Shown here: piece after piece, positions 9,769 to 19,309 of the stretch
Layout of the letters: each line of letters begins with the position of its first letter
How positions within the stretch are numbered: position 1 is the stretch's first letter
From: Nostoc sp. TH1S01
Lineage (GTDB): Bacteria; Cyanobacteriota; Cyanobacteriia; Cyanobacteriales; Nostocaceae
DNA: 64,000 nucleotides
Direction: 5' to 3'
Assembly (NCBI GenBank): GCA_018993265.1
Contig: JAGKSW010000054.1
Location: 1 to 64,000 of the forward strand
The notes under the pieces: model-generated
The model's input: the letters and a program-made list of their open reading frames with translations, nothing else
Told to the model about the DNA's origin: nothing
The model's database searches: none
Translations under genes and position numbers: made by a program

Positions 9769-10383
9769 CTATTGTTCGATCGCTTTGCGCTTTTGCCACC
9801 ACAAATTGAGGGGATAGTAAACTACCGGAGCCCAAAGACTGCTGAGAATAGCCGATGCTAGGGCAACTCGTTGGTAATAAGCCCAGATGTATTCTACTTT
9901 GCGATCGCCAGTCAAACTCAATTGCAAACCGAAAATTGACTCAGATAAAATTGCCATGATAAAGACAATTAATGCGATCGAAATAAAGTCTTCCTGAATA
10001 AATCGCTGCTTCTGCACTAATCCAGTCAGCAATCCTACCACACCCAAAGTGACGGCGTGAGTTGGGTTCGGTGAAGTCATAGCATCTTGCAGTAGCCCTA
10101 AAACTATACCTGCGATCGCTCCTTCCCAAACCGAGCGTTTGACACTCCAGGCAACTACCCAAATTAACAGCCAATTCGGGCCAATTCCCAACAATTCTGT
10201 GCCAGGAAAGCGAGTTGGTAATAACAGCAAGCATAACAGCACAGACCCAACTGTCACAGACAAATCTAGCAGTTGAACTACACGCGGATGCCAATGGGCG
10301 AGTGGTTTGCGATAAGCTTTAGATTTTCGCTCCCCAGCTTTCGGCTTTTTCGGTCTACGACCATTAAATGAAGGTATCTTCAT
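9769..10383 (-). CDS. mreD: Rod shape-determining protein MreD
   Basis: Multi-TM protein downstream of mreC; start MKIPSFNGRR at 10383 overlaps the mreC stop (ATGA). Confidence 0.82.
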   Translation of the reverse strand: MKIPSFNGRRPKKPKAGERKSKAYRKPLAHWHPRVVQLLDLSVTVGSVLLCLLLLPTRFPGTELLGIGPNWLLIWVVAWSVKRSVWEGAIAGIVLGLLQDAMTSPNPTHAVTLGVVGLLTGLVQKQRFIQEDFISIALIVFIMAILSESIFGLQLSLTGDRKVEYIWAYYQRVALASAILSSLWAPVVYYPLNLWWQKRKAIEQ

Positions 10384-11201
10384 TGTTGATTTGCCTGTTC
10401 TTGTTCCTTGGACTGTGGCGCTTCCTGTGGTTGGTTTGTGGGTTTGGGATACACAGCAACCCAATCTAATGACCTAATTGGTGGAAAAAGTTCAACTTTC
10501 GCTACGGATGCTGGCAGTTTCTTTAAATCTAAAGATTTGATTTTGCCTACTGCCAAGCCAGAGGGGAATTTTTGACTGTAAGTTGAAGTCGAAACTAAAT
10601 CTCCCACCTTAACATTCGGAACTTTTTCATAAAATTCCAGCACAGCTTCCGCAGAAGAATCTCCCCGCAAGACTCCTTTAGCAGAGGTGCGGCTAACAGT
10701 CACACCCACTTGACTTTTCAGGTCACTAATTAATAACACACGGCTAGTATTAGGTGTGACACTATCTACTAAACCAACTAATCCACCCTCAGCCTTAACA
10801 ATATATCCTTCTTGAATGCCAGAATTTGAGCCACGATTGAGAGTAACTTGTTGCCACCAATGATCTGCACTCCGCCCTACTACTCGTGCTGGTACTGGAC
10901 GTGATGCTGCTGGCTCAGTCTGGATATAACCTAATAAGTGTTGTAACTGTTGATTTTGGCTTTCCAATTCTTGGATGCGTGTTTGCATCTCCATAAACTG
11001 GGCATCTTTGAGGCGTTCTTCTAAACGTTCTTCTGGAGTTTGCCCAGATTGCAAAAGCTGTAAAGGACGTGTCACTACTTGATAAACTTCCAGTAGCATT
11101 GCCCCTTGAGTTTGTCGTAATATCCAAGCACCACCTAGTACAAGGGCCAGCGAAGCAACCTGTAACCCTTTGCGACCCCACCAACGACGTACAGTAACCA
11201 T
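10380..11201 (-). CDS. mreC: Rod shape-determining protein MreC
   Basis: N-term TM, coiled coil, ARVVGRSADHWWQQVTLNRGSNSGIQEGYIVKAEGGLVGLVDSV. Confidence 0.9.
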   Translation of the reverse strand: MVTVRRWWGRKGLQVASLALVLGGAWILRQTQGAMLLEVYQVVTRPLQLLQSGQTPEERLEERLKDAQFMEMQTRIQELESQNQQLQHLLGYIQTEPAASRPVPARVVGRSADHWWQQVTLNRGSNSGIQEGYIVKAEGGLVGLVDSVTPNTSRVLLISDLKSQVGVTVSRTSAKGVLRGDSSAEAVLEFYEKVPNVKVGDLVSTSTYSQKFPSGLAVGKIKSLDLKKLPASVAKVELFPPIRSLDWVAVYPKPTNQPQEAPQSKEQEQANQQ

Positions 11202-11294
11202 TTATACCTGTTTCTACATTTTGATAGATATCGGATTCTATTTATATGAAACCCAAATCCAAGCCAAATAGAACCCAATATCCCATATTTTTTC

Positions 11295-12338
11295 CTACAT
11301 ATTGCGAGAACGGGCGCTGAATACCCTTTCCAACTGTTTAAAGTTCTCTAAGACACGGCCTGTTCCTAGTACGACACAGCTAAGTGGATCAGCCGCAATG
11401 TGAGTCACAATCCCTGTTTCATGACTGATCAGGGTATCTATGCCTTTGAGTAGCGCCCCACCACCAGCCAGCATAATACCACGGTCTATGATGTCAGATG
11501 CTAATTCTGGTGGGGTTCTTTCCAATGTCCGCTTCACCGCTTCGACAATGATTGATAACGGTTCCAACATACTTTCGCGGATTTCTGGACTTTTGATGGT
11601 GACAGTACGGGGTAAACCAGAAAGTAAATGTAAACCTCTGACTTCCATCATGGTTTCATTATCTTCGTTGGTGGGATAGGCTGAACCCAGACGAATTTTG
11701 ATATCTTCCGCAGTCCGTTCACCAATTACCAGGTTATGCACTTTCTTCATATATTGGACGATGGATTCCGTGAGTTCATCACCGGCAATGCGTACTGATT
11801 CACTCAACACTGTGCCTTGAAGACTCAACACCGCAACTTCTGTTGTGCCACCACCAATATCGATAATCATGTTACCAGTAGGTTCGGCAACTGGTAGTCC
11901 CGCTCCAATTGCGGCTGCAACTGGCTCATCTATTAAATAGACTTCTCTAGCCCCAGCTTGAACTGCGGCATCCATTACAGCCCGTCTTTCTACCCCGGTG
12001 ACACCACTGGGAATCCCAATTACAATTCGCGGTAGAATTAGCGATCGCCCTTCGTTAACTCGCTGAATAAAACTTTTCAGCATTAACTCTGCCGTATCAA
12101 AATCAGCGATTACACCATCGCGCAAGGGACGCAAAGCAATAACATTTTCCGGTGTGCGACCGAGCATTTTTTTGGCATCTTCACCTACTGCCAGTGCCAC
12201 CTTTTCGATTTGGTCGATCGCCACTACAGAAGGTTCTTGCAGTACAATGCCTTTACCAGATACATAAACAAGGGTATTGGCAGTACCGAGGTCGATACCC
12301 ATATCCCACGATGAGCGAAAGTTCCTAAACAGCCCCAC
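11295..12338 (-). CDS. mreB: Rod shape-determining protein MreB
   Basis: MGIDLGTANTLVYVSGKGIVLQEPSVVAID...IDIGGGTTEVAVLSL. Confidence 0.95.
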   Translation of the reverse strand: MGLFRNFRSSWDMGIDLGTANTLVYVSGKGIVLQEPSVVAIDQIEKVALAVGEDAKKMLGRTPENVIALRPLRDGVIADFDTAELMLKSFIQRVNEGRSLILPRIVIGIPSGVTGVERRAVMDAAVQAGAREVYLIDEPVAAAIGAGLPVAEPTGNMIIDIGGGTTEVAVLSLQGTVLSESVRIAGDELTESIVQYMKKVHNLVIGERTAEDIKIRLGSAYPTNEDNETMMEVRGLHLLSGLPRTVTIKSPEIRESMLEPLSIIVEAVKRTLERTPPELASDIIDRGIMLAGGGALLKGIDTLISHETGIVTHIAADPLSCVVLGTGRVLENFKQLERVFSARSRNM

Positions 12339-12845
12339 GCTTCTCTACGCCCCCTATTCGCAATACTTTTTGACTATAAAGAAATGTTAGATGGAATCGT
12401 GCTGGATTCTATTACGTTTTTGATCCTCAGTCTAGTAAAGTTGGTCATTTTTTGATTTACTTTTGACCATACTTGCTAAATTTGAGACATTCTCGTTTTC
12501 GATATTCCCAGACCAACTCAGTATATCCGTACAGTTTTTTTAGTTTTCCCCAAGTAATAGCGCAAATTTATCTGGCTTGCAATGTTGTTAAGTTTTTAAC
12601 ACATTTTTAATGAGAAGGAGTCTGAATACAGAATACAGAATTCAGAATATTCTCTGCCTGAAATCAGGGGTATAAGTGAGGAAAACATTTTCTCTGGTTC
12701 ACGTATGATGACAATCAAAGCTTTAAAACTTGATTATTCATCCAGTCACCAAAAGGTCAAGTCTGAATTCTGCTTTAGTAAGTTCAAAATTGGCTATTAT
12801 GGGAATCAAGATAAATAAGTACGTCAGTACTAAAAGGTAAAGCAT

Positions 12846-13208
12846 ATGACTATTAATATAGTCCACCTCATCGGTCGTGTAGGTGGCGACCCAGAAATTA
12901 GATATTTTGATTCCGGTAAGGTTAAATGTAGATTAACGCTGGCAGTCAACAGAAGAACACGCAACAGTGACGAGCCTGACTGGTTCGAGTTGGAAATATG
13001 GGGAAAGACTGCCGAAGTAGCAGGTAATTATGTACGTAAAGGTAAGCAAATTGCGGTCAAAGGTTCTTTGAAATTTGACACTTGGAACGATCGCCAAACA
13101 GGAGTCAGCCGTTCTAAACCTGTGATTCTCGTAGATCAGCTAGATTTATTAGGCTCCAAAAATGATGGCGACAGCAGTATGAGCGATATGTCTCCAGATA
13201 ATTTTTAG
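12846..13208 (+). CDS. ssb: Single-stranded DNA-binding protein
   Basis: MTINIVHLIGRVGGDPEIRYFDSGKVKCRLTLAVNR...WFELEIWGKTAEVAGNYVRKGKQIAVKGSLKFD. Confidence 0.9.
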   Translation: MTINIVHLIGRVGGDPEIRYFDSGKVKCRLTLAVNRRTRNSDEPDWFELEIWGKTAEVAGNYVRKGKQIAVKGSLKFDTWNDRQTGVSRSKPVILVDQLDLLGSKNDGDSSMSDMSPDNF

Positions 13209-13242
13209 AGATTCATTTGTCCTTAGTCCTCTCTTACAAAGT

Positions 13243-13269
13243 TCTGAGCGGAGGAAGCCTCCGCTCAGA
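13243..13269 (+). terminator. Strong GC-rich hairpin between ssb and the convergent SIMPL gene
   Basis: TCTGAGCGGAGG-AAG-CCTCCGCTCAGA, 12-bp perfect stem; no long T run. Confidence 0.5.
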
Positions 13270-13325
13270 CTTTGCGCTTTGTCCTTTGTACTGACAAATG
13301 ACCAATGACCAATGACAAGTGACAA

Positions 13326-14132
13326 TTAATAACTAATTTGCAACGTCACCGATGCTTCTACTTCCTGTTCACCACCAACTACAGGAGTAGAAACGTCTTC
13401 AGCAACTTTTGCCGCCTGGGCGCGGAACAATACAGGTGGTGGCGGGGCGCTGGCGTTATTAACTTGAATGCTGACTATTTCTTTAGATTTAAGTCCTAAA
13501 GCACTAAACACAGCATCAGCTTGCTGTTGAGCGTCTTGGGTAGCTTCTTTGAGTGCTACTTGGCGGGCTGCGGCGATCGCTTCATCACTAGCAATAAAAC
13601 TAACACCGTTAATTTGCGTTGCCCCTGCTTTCACGGCATCATCTAACAATGTCCCTGCTTTCTCGGTAGGAATACGAAAACTTACAGTATTACTAGCAGC
13701 ATAGCCAGTAATGCGTTGCACATTATTTGTGTAACTGTAAACAGGATTCAGGCGAATACCTGTAGTTTCTAATTTATCGACATTACGACTTTTGAGCAAA
13801 GCCACTACAGCCGATGATCTCTTGGCAGCTTCTTGCTGTACTTCTTGGGCAGTTTTACCTTGAATCTCCACCCCTAAATTAACTAATGACAAAGTAGTAG
13901 GAATTGATTCCATCCCCCGTCCACTAACAGTTAGAGTCCGCCATAGCTTTTCTTTTTCTTGGGCTGACGCAGGTAAAACCAACGTAACAAATAACAGCAA
14001 AGCTAACGGCACAGATTTCCAAAACTTCCCAGCAAAAAACTGAGAACCAGACAAAGTGGTTCTATGCATAAACTTGCACTCCTCTGAAAAATATATACAG
14101 ATGCTAATAAGTAAACTGCATTGAGCAATCAT
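13326..14132 (-). CDS. SIMPL (DUF541) domain periplasmic protein; start probably at the internal Met MHRTTLSG
   Basis: LWRTLTVSGRGMESIPTTLSLVNLGVEIQGKTAQEVQQEAAKRSSAVVALLKSRNV...; signal-like segment. Confidence 0.85.
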   Translation of the reverse strand: MIAQCSLLISICIYFSEECKFMHRTTLSGSQFFAGKFWKSVPLALLLFVTLVLPASAQEKEKLWRTLTVSGRGMESIPTTLSLVNLGVEIQGKTAQEVQQEAAKRSSAVVALLKSRNVDKLETTGIRLNPVYSYTNNVQRITGYAASNTVSFRIPTEKAGTLLDDAVKAGATQINGVSFIASDEAIAAARQVALKEATQDAQQQADAVFSALGLKSKEIVSIQVNNASAPPPPVLFRAQAAKVAEDVSTPVVGGEQEVEASVTLQISY

Positions 14133-14279
14133 TCGTTAACTGTCGTGCATTAATAGTTAACAGTCAATTCGCTCGATAGTGTTTCTATGTTTCTACTGTG
14201 ACACTGCTGTAGTCAAAAACAGGTATTGTTACATTTTTGGAAACTAAAAAATCACAACAAAATTTCTGGAGATTTTGTC

Positions 14280-14693
14280 ATGGCGTATTGGCTGCTGAAA
14301 ACTGAACCGGATAAATATGCTTATGCTGATTTAGAACGAGATGGTAGTACCGTCTGGGATGGAGTGACAAATGCGCTGGCCTTGAAGCATATCCGCACAA
14401 TGGTTCCTGGTGATTTGGCTTGGATTTATCACACCGGCAAAGAACGGCAAATTACAGGGTTGGCAAAGATAGTTAGTCAGCCTTACCCTGACCCCACACT
14501 CAATGATGCCAAGTTGGTAGTTGTAGATGTGCAAGCAGTCCGTCCAGTCTCCCAGCGAGTTACTTTAGCTCAAATTAAACAAGACGACAAATTTACAGAC
14601 TTTGACTTATTGCGACTTCCCAGATTATCTGTTGTCCCAGTCTCGGAAGTTCATTGGCAACAGCTAATCAAACTAACAGCGAGCAAAACGTAA
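14280..14693 (+). CDS. EVE domain protein
   Basis: MAYWLLKTEPDKYAYADLERDGSTVWDGVTNALALKHIRTMVPGDLAWIYHTGKERQITGLAKI. Confidence 0.9.
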   Translation: MAYWLLKTEPDKYAYADLERDGSTVWDGVTNALALKHIRTMVPGDLAWIYHTGKERQITGLAKIVSQPYPDPTLNDAKLVVVDVQAVRPVSQRVTLAQIKQDDKFTDFDLLRLPRLSVVPVSEVHWQQLIKLTASKT

Positions 14694-14775
14694 CCTTCTC
14701 CAACCCTATGGGTATTTATCACAAGCCTCTGCCCATAAAAGAGTAAAAATAAAGAGAAGGATTTTCGCGGAAACC

Positions 14776-16152
14776 ATGCAGTTTTTAGATGTAATCAACT
14801 TTTCTTTTCCTCTGCTGGCCAGCACCACAGAAACGGCAGACAGTTCTATGGTATTAGCGGCTGTGCTGCTGAGTTTAGTCGTCATTTACTTCGCCAGCAA
14901 ACTTGGTGGAGAGTTATCCAACCGCATCGGTTTACCGCCTGTTTTGGGCGAACTTGTCGGCGGTGTAGTTGTGGGTGTTTCTGTGCTGCACTTGTTAGTA
15001 TTTCCTGAAGGTGGCGCAGACAGTTCTAGTTCTTTAATCATGGTGTTTCTCCAAAGTACTGCCGGTCTTAGTCCAGAGGCAGCACCCCAGGTATTTGCAG
15101 CCCAATCAGAAGTTATTTCTGTGTTATCAGAATTGGGTGTGATTATTTTGTTGTTTGAAATTGGCTTGGAGTCTAACTTAAAAGACTTAATGGCAGTCGG
15201 TATCCAAGCAACCATTGTGGCAGTAGTGGGGGTGGTAGTACCCTTTGCTGCGGGAACTGTGGGTTTGATGACTTTGTTTGGTATTAGTGCTGTACCGGCA
15301 ATTTTTGCAGGTGCAGCTTTGACAGCTACAAGTATTGGGATTACCTCTAAAGTATTGGCAGAAATTGGCAAACTAAATTCCAAAGAAGGGCAAATTATTC
15401 TCGGTGCAGCTGTAATTGATGACGTACTCGGAATTATTGTGTTAGCTGTAGTTGCCAGCCTCGCTAAAGATGGTGCAGTGGATGTAGGTAAAGTAATTTA
15501 CTTAATTATCAGTGCTACAGCATTTTTGTTAGGTGCGATCGTTTTGGGGAATGTTTTTAATAAAACATTTGTAGCGATCGCTAATCAACTCAAAACCCGT
15601 GGTGAGTTAGTCATTCCTGCCTTTATTTTCGCCTTTGTGATGGCATATTTGGCTGCCATCATTCAATTAGAAGCCATTTTGGGGGCTTTTGCTGCTGGTT
15701 TAGTCTTGGAAGAAACTGATAAGCGCAAAGAACTCCAAAAACAAGTAATTCCCGTAGCCGATTTGATGGTGCCAATTTTCTTTGTCACAGTTGGGGCAAA
15801 AACTGATTTGGGAGTGCTAAACCCTGCCATTCCCAGTAACCGCGAAGGTTTAATTATGGCTATTTTCCTGATTACAGTAGCCATTATTGGTAAAGTGATT
15901 ACAGGTTTGAGCGTATTTGGTCAACCCCAAATCAATCGTTTAGCGATTGGTGTCGGTATGATTCCTCGCGGGGAAGTTGGATTAGTATTTGCTGGTGTCG
16001 GCGCTGCTAGCGGCGTTCTCTCAAAACCATTGGGAGCGGCAATTATTATGATGGTTATCCTCACAACTTTTCTAGCTCCGCCTTTATTACGTTTCGTATT
16101 TCCCGATTCCAGTAAAGCGGCAACTGACTCCCAACAATTAATTCAAGATTAA
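14776..16152 (+). CDS. CPA-type cation:proton antiporter
   Basis: GLPPVLGELVGGVVVG, GVIILLFEIGLESNLKDL, ALTATSIGITSKVLAEIG, GAAVIDDVLGIIVLAVV. Confidence 0.9.
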   Translation: MQFLDVINFSFPLLASTTETADSSMVLAAVLLSLVVIYFASKLGGELSNRIGLPPVLGELVGGVVVGVSVLHLLVFPEGGADSSSSLIMVFLQSTAGLSPEAAPQVFAAQSEVISVLSELGVIILLFEIGLESNLKDLMAVGIQATIVAVVGVVVPFAAGTVGLMTLFGISAVPAIFAGAALTATSIGITSKVLAEIGKLNSKEGQIILGAAVIDDVLGIIVLAVVASLAKDGAVDVGKVIYLIISATAFLLGAIVLGNVFNKTFVAIANQLKTRGELVIPAFIFAFVMAYLAAIIQLEAILGAFAAGLVLEETDKRKELQKQVIPVADLMVPIFFVTVGAKTDLGVLNPAIPSNREGLIMAIFLITVAIIGKVITGLSVFGQPQINRLAIGVGMIPRGEVGLVFAGVGAASGVLSKPLGAAIIMMVILTTFLAPPLLRFVFPDSSKAATDSQQLIQD

Positions 16153-16767
16153 AAATGAGGGACTGGGAACTAGGAAAAATTAAAGGTGGAAATGAAATCA
16201 TCCACTTTATCTTTTCTTCTTTCCCAATCCTTTAATTCATGACAGGAAACTTCTGTCTTCTGTTCTGCGTCCTCTGATATTGTTGTTTACTTGTGCTTTC
16301 GACTATTGATTATTAACCTTGAGAAAGTAATTTGTGACCATCCTTACTTAATTACGAATCACCATTTAAATATGTTCATAAAAACTAAAAAATAGTAATT
16401 GTCAATATTGCAACATTCTGAAAAACGCGTCAAAAATTTTTTCTGATAAAATTGTTTGCTCATTAACCAAAAATAGACAAACAAGTTCTCAAAAAATCAA
16501 AAATTAACAATAAATAGCTGAAATTAAATAATTCTGATTATATTTATTTTGGCTCTAATCCTGTATAAATAGAAATTTGATGTCTGGATAGTACAGTAAC
16601 CTCAAAATTAAAGACCATGTAAGCAGTTTAAAATGTACACCATTAATTGTTTCTTTAACCCAAAAAAAAGTTAAAGTCAAATCTCAAAATTATCTGGTGA
16701 TTGGAGAAAAACTGACCCAAATTTTTGAGATATTGACTTCCATGAATGCGAATCAGGAGAAAGGATT

Positions 16768-18621
16768 GTGAAATTACACTGGTTACTACCCGGTACTGTT
16801 GGGATGATCTGCTTACTGTCTTCGCCAGTTTTGGCAGCTAGACTGGAATCTTGGCGGTTTGATGCCAAGCAAAACCGCCTGGAATTTAATACTTCAGGTG
16901 GTGTCCAACCCAAAGCACAACTAATTTTTAATCCTACACGCCTGGTTATTGATTTACCAGACACAACCTTTGGTAGACCGCAGTTAACACAACCTGTAGG
17001 TGGGGCAATTCGCGCCATTCGGGTTGGTCAGTTTGAACCCCAAACAGCCAGGATTGTGGTTGAACTAGCTCCTGGTTACACACTTGACCCCCAAGGGATC
17101 AAATTTGTCGGGATAACGGCTAGCCGTTGGACAGTACAATTACCCAGACCAAGACTAGAGCCTGTCAATTCTTCCTCAGACAATGTTTACAACGTAGTCA
17201 CAACCCTTGACTCAGATACAAGACCGCAGTTACCAAGAATTGCCAATACTATACAAAGCACCACTCAAATCGACAGCCTACAAGTTACAGGAGATGGTTT
17301 TTTTGTTCGGACTAGTGGTGGCAATCCCCAAATTCGAGTGAATCGTAGCCGCGATCGCTCTACTATTTTTATGGATATCTCTAGCGCAACTTTATCAGCC
17401 AGTTTGGCGCAACGAGACCTCAGCGTTAATCGACATGGTGTGAGTCGTGTAGAATTCATCCAACTACAAACCAGTCCACCAGCAGTCCGTATGACCTTGC
17501 GGGTAGATAAAAATAGCCCAGACTGGCGCGCAACTAGAAGTGGTGCGAATGGTTTGGTAGTTTTGCCCAATCGGTTTGCTAGATTACCAGGAAATAACTC
17601 CTCTGATAACCAACCAGAGTTTTCTCCTCCCAGTAGCCGAATTGTGAGTGACCAAGCAGCTACAATTCAAGCGATAGAACTATCTGATAATAATCAGCAA
17701 TTACTAATCAGAGCTAATCAATCTATAACTGCTAGGGGTGGATGGGATAGAACCTCTGGGTTGTATCGCATCACTATTAATGATGCTAAATTAGCACCTC
17801 GGATTAAAGGCCCGACTTTTAATGCCAATAGCCCGATTTTACGGGTACGCCTGCAAACACCAGACCCCAACACGGTGGTTATCTTAGTTCAACCTGCGGC
17901 GGGTGTACAAGTTGGGCAAATTAACCAAAACGATGACCAAATAACACTGCAATTACAAGGTTCGCGCCGAATTGTAGCAGTTCCCGGCACATTACCTTTT
18001 CCTTCAGAGCGTGGCCAATTACCAGATCCCAATGAAAATTCCATTTCTAGACCTCCGCTGGGAACCCGCCCCATCCCCAGAGGCCGAGTAATTGTCGTCA
18101 TTGACCCCGGACACGGTGGCAAAGATCCAGGAGCAATTGGGATTGGTGGTATTCGTGAGAAGGATATCATTCTCCCTATCGGCAGAAGAGTAGCTGAAAT
18201 TTTACAACAAAATGGTGTGCAAGTGATTCTGACGCGCGACTCTGACTACTTTGTGACTCTTCCTGGAAGAGTACAGCTGGCAGAGAAAGCAAATGCTGAT
18301 GTGTTTGTCAGTATTCACGCTAATTCCGCAGGTGCAGGTCGTCCAGATGTCAGCGGTTTAGAGACTTATTATTATGACAGTGGTTTGGGTCTAGCGCGGG
18401 TTGTCCATAGTGCTATTCTTCAAAGCTTGAATGTTAGAGATAGAGGAGTGCGCCGAGCTAGATTTTACGTGCTGAGAAAAAGTTCTATGCCTTCAATTCT
18501 GGTCGAAACCGGTTATTTAACTGGTCGTGAGGATATTTCTAAGTTACGTACTTCAGCTTATCAAAATCAAATGGCAGAAGCGATCGCTCGTGGTGTACTC
18601 CAGTACCTTAGACGCAGATAA
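16768..18621 (+). CDS. amiC: AMIN-domain N-acetylmuramoyl-L-alanine amidase (copy 1)
   Basis: N-term AMIN-like domain (LVIDLPDTTFGRP), C-term VIDPGHGGKDPGAIG...SIHANSAG...SILVETGYLTGREDISKL. Confidence 0.93.
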   Translation: MKLHWLLPGTVGMICLLSSPVLAARLESWRFDAKQNRLEFNTSGGVQPKAQLIFNPTRLVIDLPDTTFGRPQLTQPVGGAIRAIRVGQFEPQTARIVVELAPGYTLDPQGIKFVGITASRWTVQLPRPRLEPVNSSSDNVYNVVTTLDSDTRPQLPRIANTIQSTTQIDSLQVTGDGFFVRTSGGNPQIRVNRSRDRSTIFMDISSATLSASLAQRDLSVNRHGVSRVEFIQLQTSPPAVRMTLRVDKNSPDWRATRSGANGLVVLPNRFARLPGNNSSDNQPEFSPPSSRIVSDQAATIQAIELSDNNQQLLIRANQSITARGGWDRTSGLYRITINDAKLAPRIKGPTFNANSPILRVRLQTPDPNTVVILVQPAAGVQVGQINQNDDQITLQLQGSRRIVAVPGTLPFPSERGQLPDPNENSISRPPLGTRPIPRGRVIVVIDPGHGGKDPGAIGIGGIREKDIILPIGRRVAEILQQNGVQVILTRDSDYFVTLPGRVQLAEKANADVFVSIHANSAGAGRPDVSGLETYYYDSGLGLARVVHSAILQSLNVRDRGVRRARFYVLRKSSMPSILVETGYLTGREDISKLRTSAYQNQMAEAIARGVLQYLRRR

Positions 18622-19309
18622 ATCATTCATTTGCTAAATGTTGGTAAATATACTTACCTACTCCGATATATAACTAATTTTCTTGTCTTGTTAATAGTAA
18701 TCTTGCTGATACTAAGCAAGAGTATTCTGTAATCTCACGGATAAAAATCTATTGTTCTCACTTTTTTGAGTGAGAACTAATTTTGTAAGAATTCAGGAGT
18801 CAGAATATTGGAAAATTTAGTCAAACTCTTCTCAATCAATAAATTAATCATACGCTCATTGCTTTTAAATTCTGACCCTTCGACAAGCTCCCTTGCGCCT
18901 TGCTCAGGGCATTGCAGGACATCGCTTCTGATTCCTGAGTACTGAATTATTACCTAATTTTTAGTCTTAGTAGATACATTCACATATCATGTTTTTCTCA
19001 AAATGTTAAATTTAAGTGTCACCACCTTTGTGAAAATCAGTTGATAGTAGGAAGAACTTTTTGGGTACATTGATTATCAGCCATCACACAACTCAGCACT
19101 AATCCCTACGGATTGTAAGTATATTGACTGAAAGTATTTATTGTCTTGAATGCCAGAAGCAAATTTCTGGCGGTTACAGAAGTTCTGATGAGTAATGTCC
19201 ACTATGCAGACTTCTGGAATTAAAACGAAATTTTGCGGTGACGGTGTGAGGGATTTACCAATAGATAGGTGGACATATTGACGGCTTCTATGAACGCAAA
19301 TTAGGAGAA

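Noticed and set aside
9941-10294. 117-aa minus ORF overlapping mreD
   Set aside because: Out-of-frame reading of mreD; no family resemblance
14886-15383. 165-aa minus ORF within the antiporter
   Set aside because: Antisense to a well-supported transporter CDS; biased Thr/Pro composition
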